Positions 63,724-64,000 of a stretch of 64,000 nucleotides of DNA are shown in pieces. Origin of the DNA: a bacterium (lineage in GTDB: Bacteria; Armatimonadota; Zipacnadia; Zipacnadales; UBA11051); the NCBI GenBank assembly GCA_021372615.1, contig JAJFUB010000022.1, forward strand, positions 1 through 64,000, given 5' to 3'. The first letter of the stretch is position 1, and the number at the start of each line of letters is the position of its first letter. The notes below the pieces were generated by a model that ran no database searches, was not told the origin of the DNA, and saw only the letters and a list, made by a program, of their open reading frames with translations. The translations under genes were made by a program, and so were the position numbers.

Positions 63724-64000
63724 CTACTTCGACGATGACTTCAGGAACCCGCCGCCCATGCCTGGCGGCGGGCCACCCATGTCGGAGCCGGTGTTGGCGC
63801 CGAGCTGCGGGAGGATGACCTGATCGCCCTCGTTCAGGCCCGACACGATCTCGGTGGTCTCATCGCCCTCCAGGCCGACCTCGACCATCACGACGCGCGC
63901 GGAGGGATCGCCGGGGATGGTCACGGTGGTCTTGCCGTCGCGCTGCCGGATGGCGCGCGTCGGGAGGGTGAGCACGTTGGTGCGCTCGCCCACCAGGAAG
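63724..64000 (-). CDS. Periplasmic adaptor (membrane-fusion) protein, C-terminal part only
   Basis: The frame runs off the right edge; only about 92 residues are seen. They contain VLTLPTRAIRQRDGKTTVTI and VMVEVGLEGDETTEIVSGLNEGDQVIL, the beta-barrel and membrane-proximal domain of MacA/HlyD-type adaptors, ending in a Gly/Pro/Met tail. With the downstream permease, TolC and ATPase genes this completes a tripartite efflux operon in the order adaptor, permease, TolC, ATPase. Confidence 0.85.
   Translation of the reverse strand, partial: FLVGERTNVLTLPTRAIRQRDGKTTVTIPGDPSARVVMVEVGLEGDETTEIVSGLNEGDQVILPQLGANTGSDMGGPPPGMGGGFLKSSSK

Overview
The window is a GC-rich (by eye about two-thirds G+C), densely packed chromosomal segment of an uncultured-type, outer-membrane-bearing (diderm) bacterium. 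Support for a diderm comes from a TolC-like protein, a lipobox lipoprotein and a TonB-receptor-like barrel. A prepilin of the '[18 protein letters not shown]' type with a terminal VDGH motif, creatininase-like and Gfo/Idh/MocA enzymes, and a secreted Ig plus copper-amine-oxidase-N protein together suggest Armatimonadota or a planctomycete-like lineage. That placement is an inference from gene style, not a measurement. I see no rRNA, tRNA, CRISPR array, phage or transposase gene.

Layout. 1-9.5 kb: a truncated small-molecule kinase, a universal stress protein, a CorC/HlyC pair coupled to an M48 protease, pheA, accD and accA, then a TIR-like protein of unknown role. 9.5-20 kb (minus strand): a GT87 glycosyltransferase, a SagB-type oxidoreductase, class II ribonucleotide reductase nrdJ, gyrA, a secreted carbohydrate-binding-like protein, and gyrB with a long leader. 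20-30.9 kb: a Gfo/Idh oxidoreductase, a small membrane protein, a homocitrate/isopropylmalate-synthase-family enzyme behind a structured leader, a TPR-PD40 protein divergent from a large secreted glycosidase-like protein, a creatininase-family hydrolase, a prepilin and an unusual metalloprotease. 31-38.4 kb (minus): a CHASE2 histidine kinase translationally coupled to a FecR-TPR-beta-barrel fusion, then a lipoprotein and two paralogous 85-residue CnaB-like proteins. 38.6-44.4 kb: sugar and small-molecule catabolism (SMP-30 lactonase, Gfo/Idh, two coupled amidohydrolases, an SGNH hydrolase). 44.6-56.7 kb: a large secreted protein, then a housekeeping run of lysA, a tRNA-nucleotidyltransferase-like gene, an M50 protease, an RmlA-like nucleotidyltransferase, scpA, scpB, a D,D-carboxypeptidase, a pseudouridine synthase and a second, HD-bearing tRNA nucleotidyltransferase. 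56.7-64 kb (minus): a 5'-nucleotidase, an FGGY kinase with a half-size EamA transporter, and a MacB-type tripartite efflux operon cut by the right edge.

Two things stand out. First, the DNA is littered with short palindromic elements of at least eight unrelated families. Several carry the GTAG or GGAG foot typical of REP sequences, some form inverted doublets (REPIN-like), their stems vary by compensatory changes, and some sit in frame inside genes (FGGY kinase, carboxypeptidase, the truncated kinase). No RAYT transposase is in the window, so the engine must lie elsewhere. Second, the CHASE2 kinase / FecR-TPR-barrel / lipoprotein / CnaB cluster looks like an uncharacterised cell-envelope sensing system. 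Other points are a gyrase with non-consensus residues at quinolone-contact positions in both subunits, a carboxypeptidase gene that appears to start at ATC, a possible split pair of CCA-end enzymes, and a TIR-like protein with an unrecognised C-terminal half.
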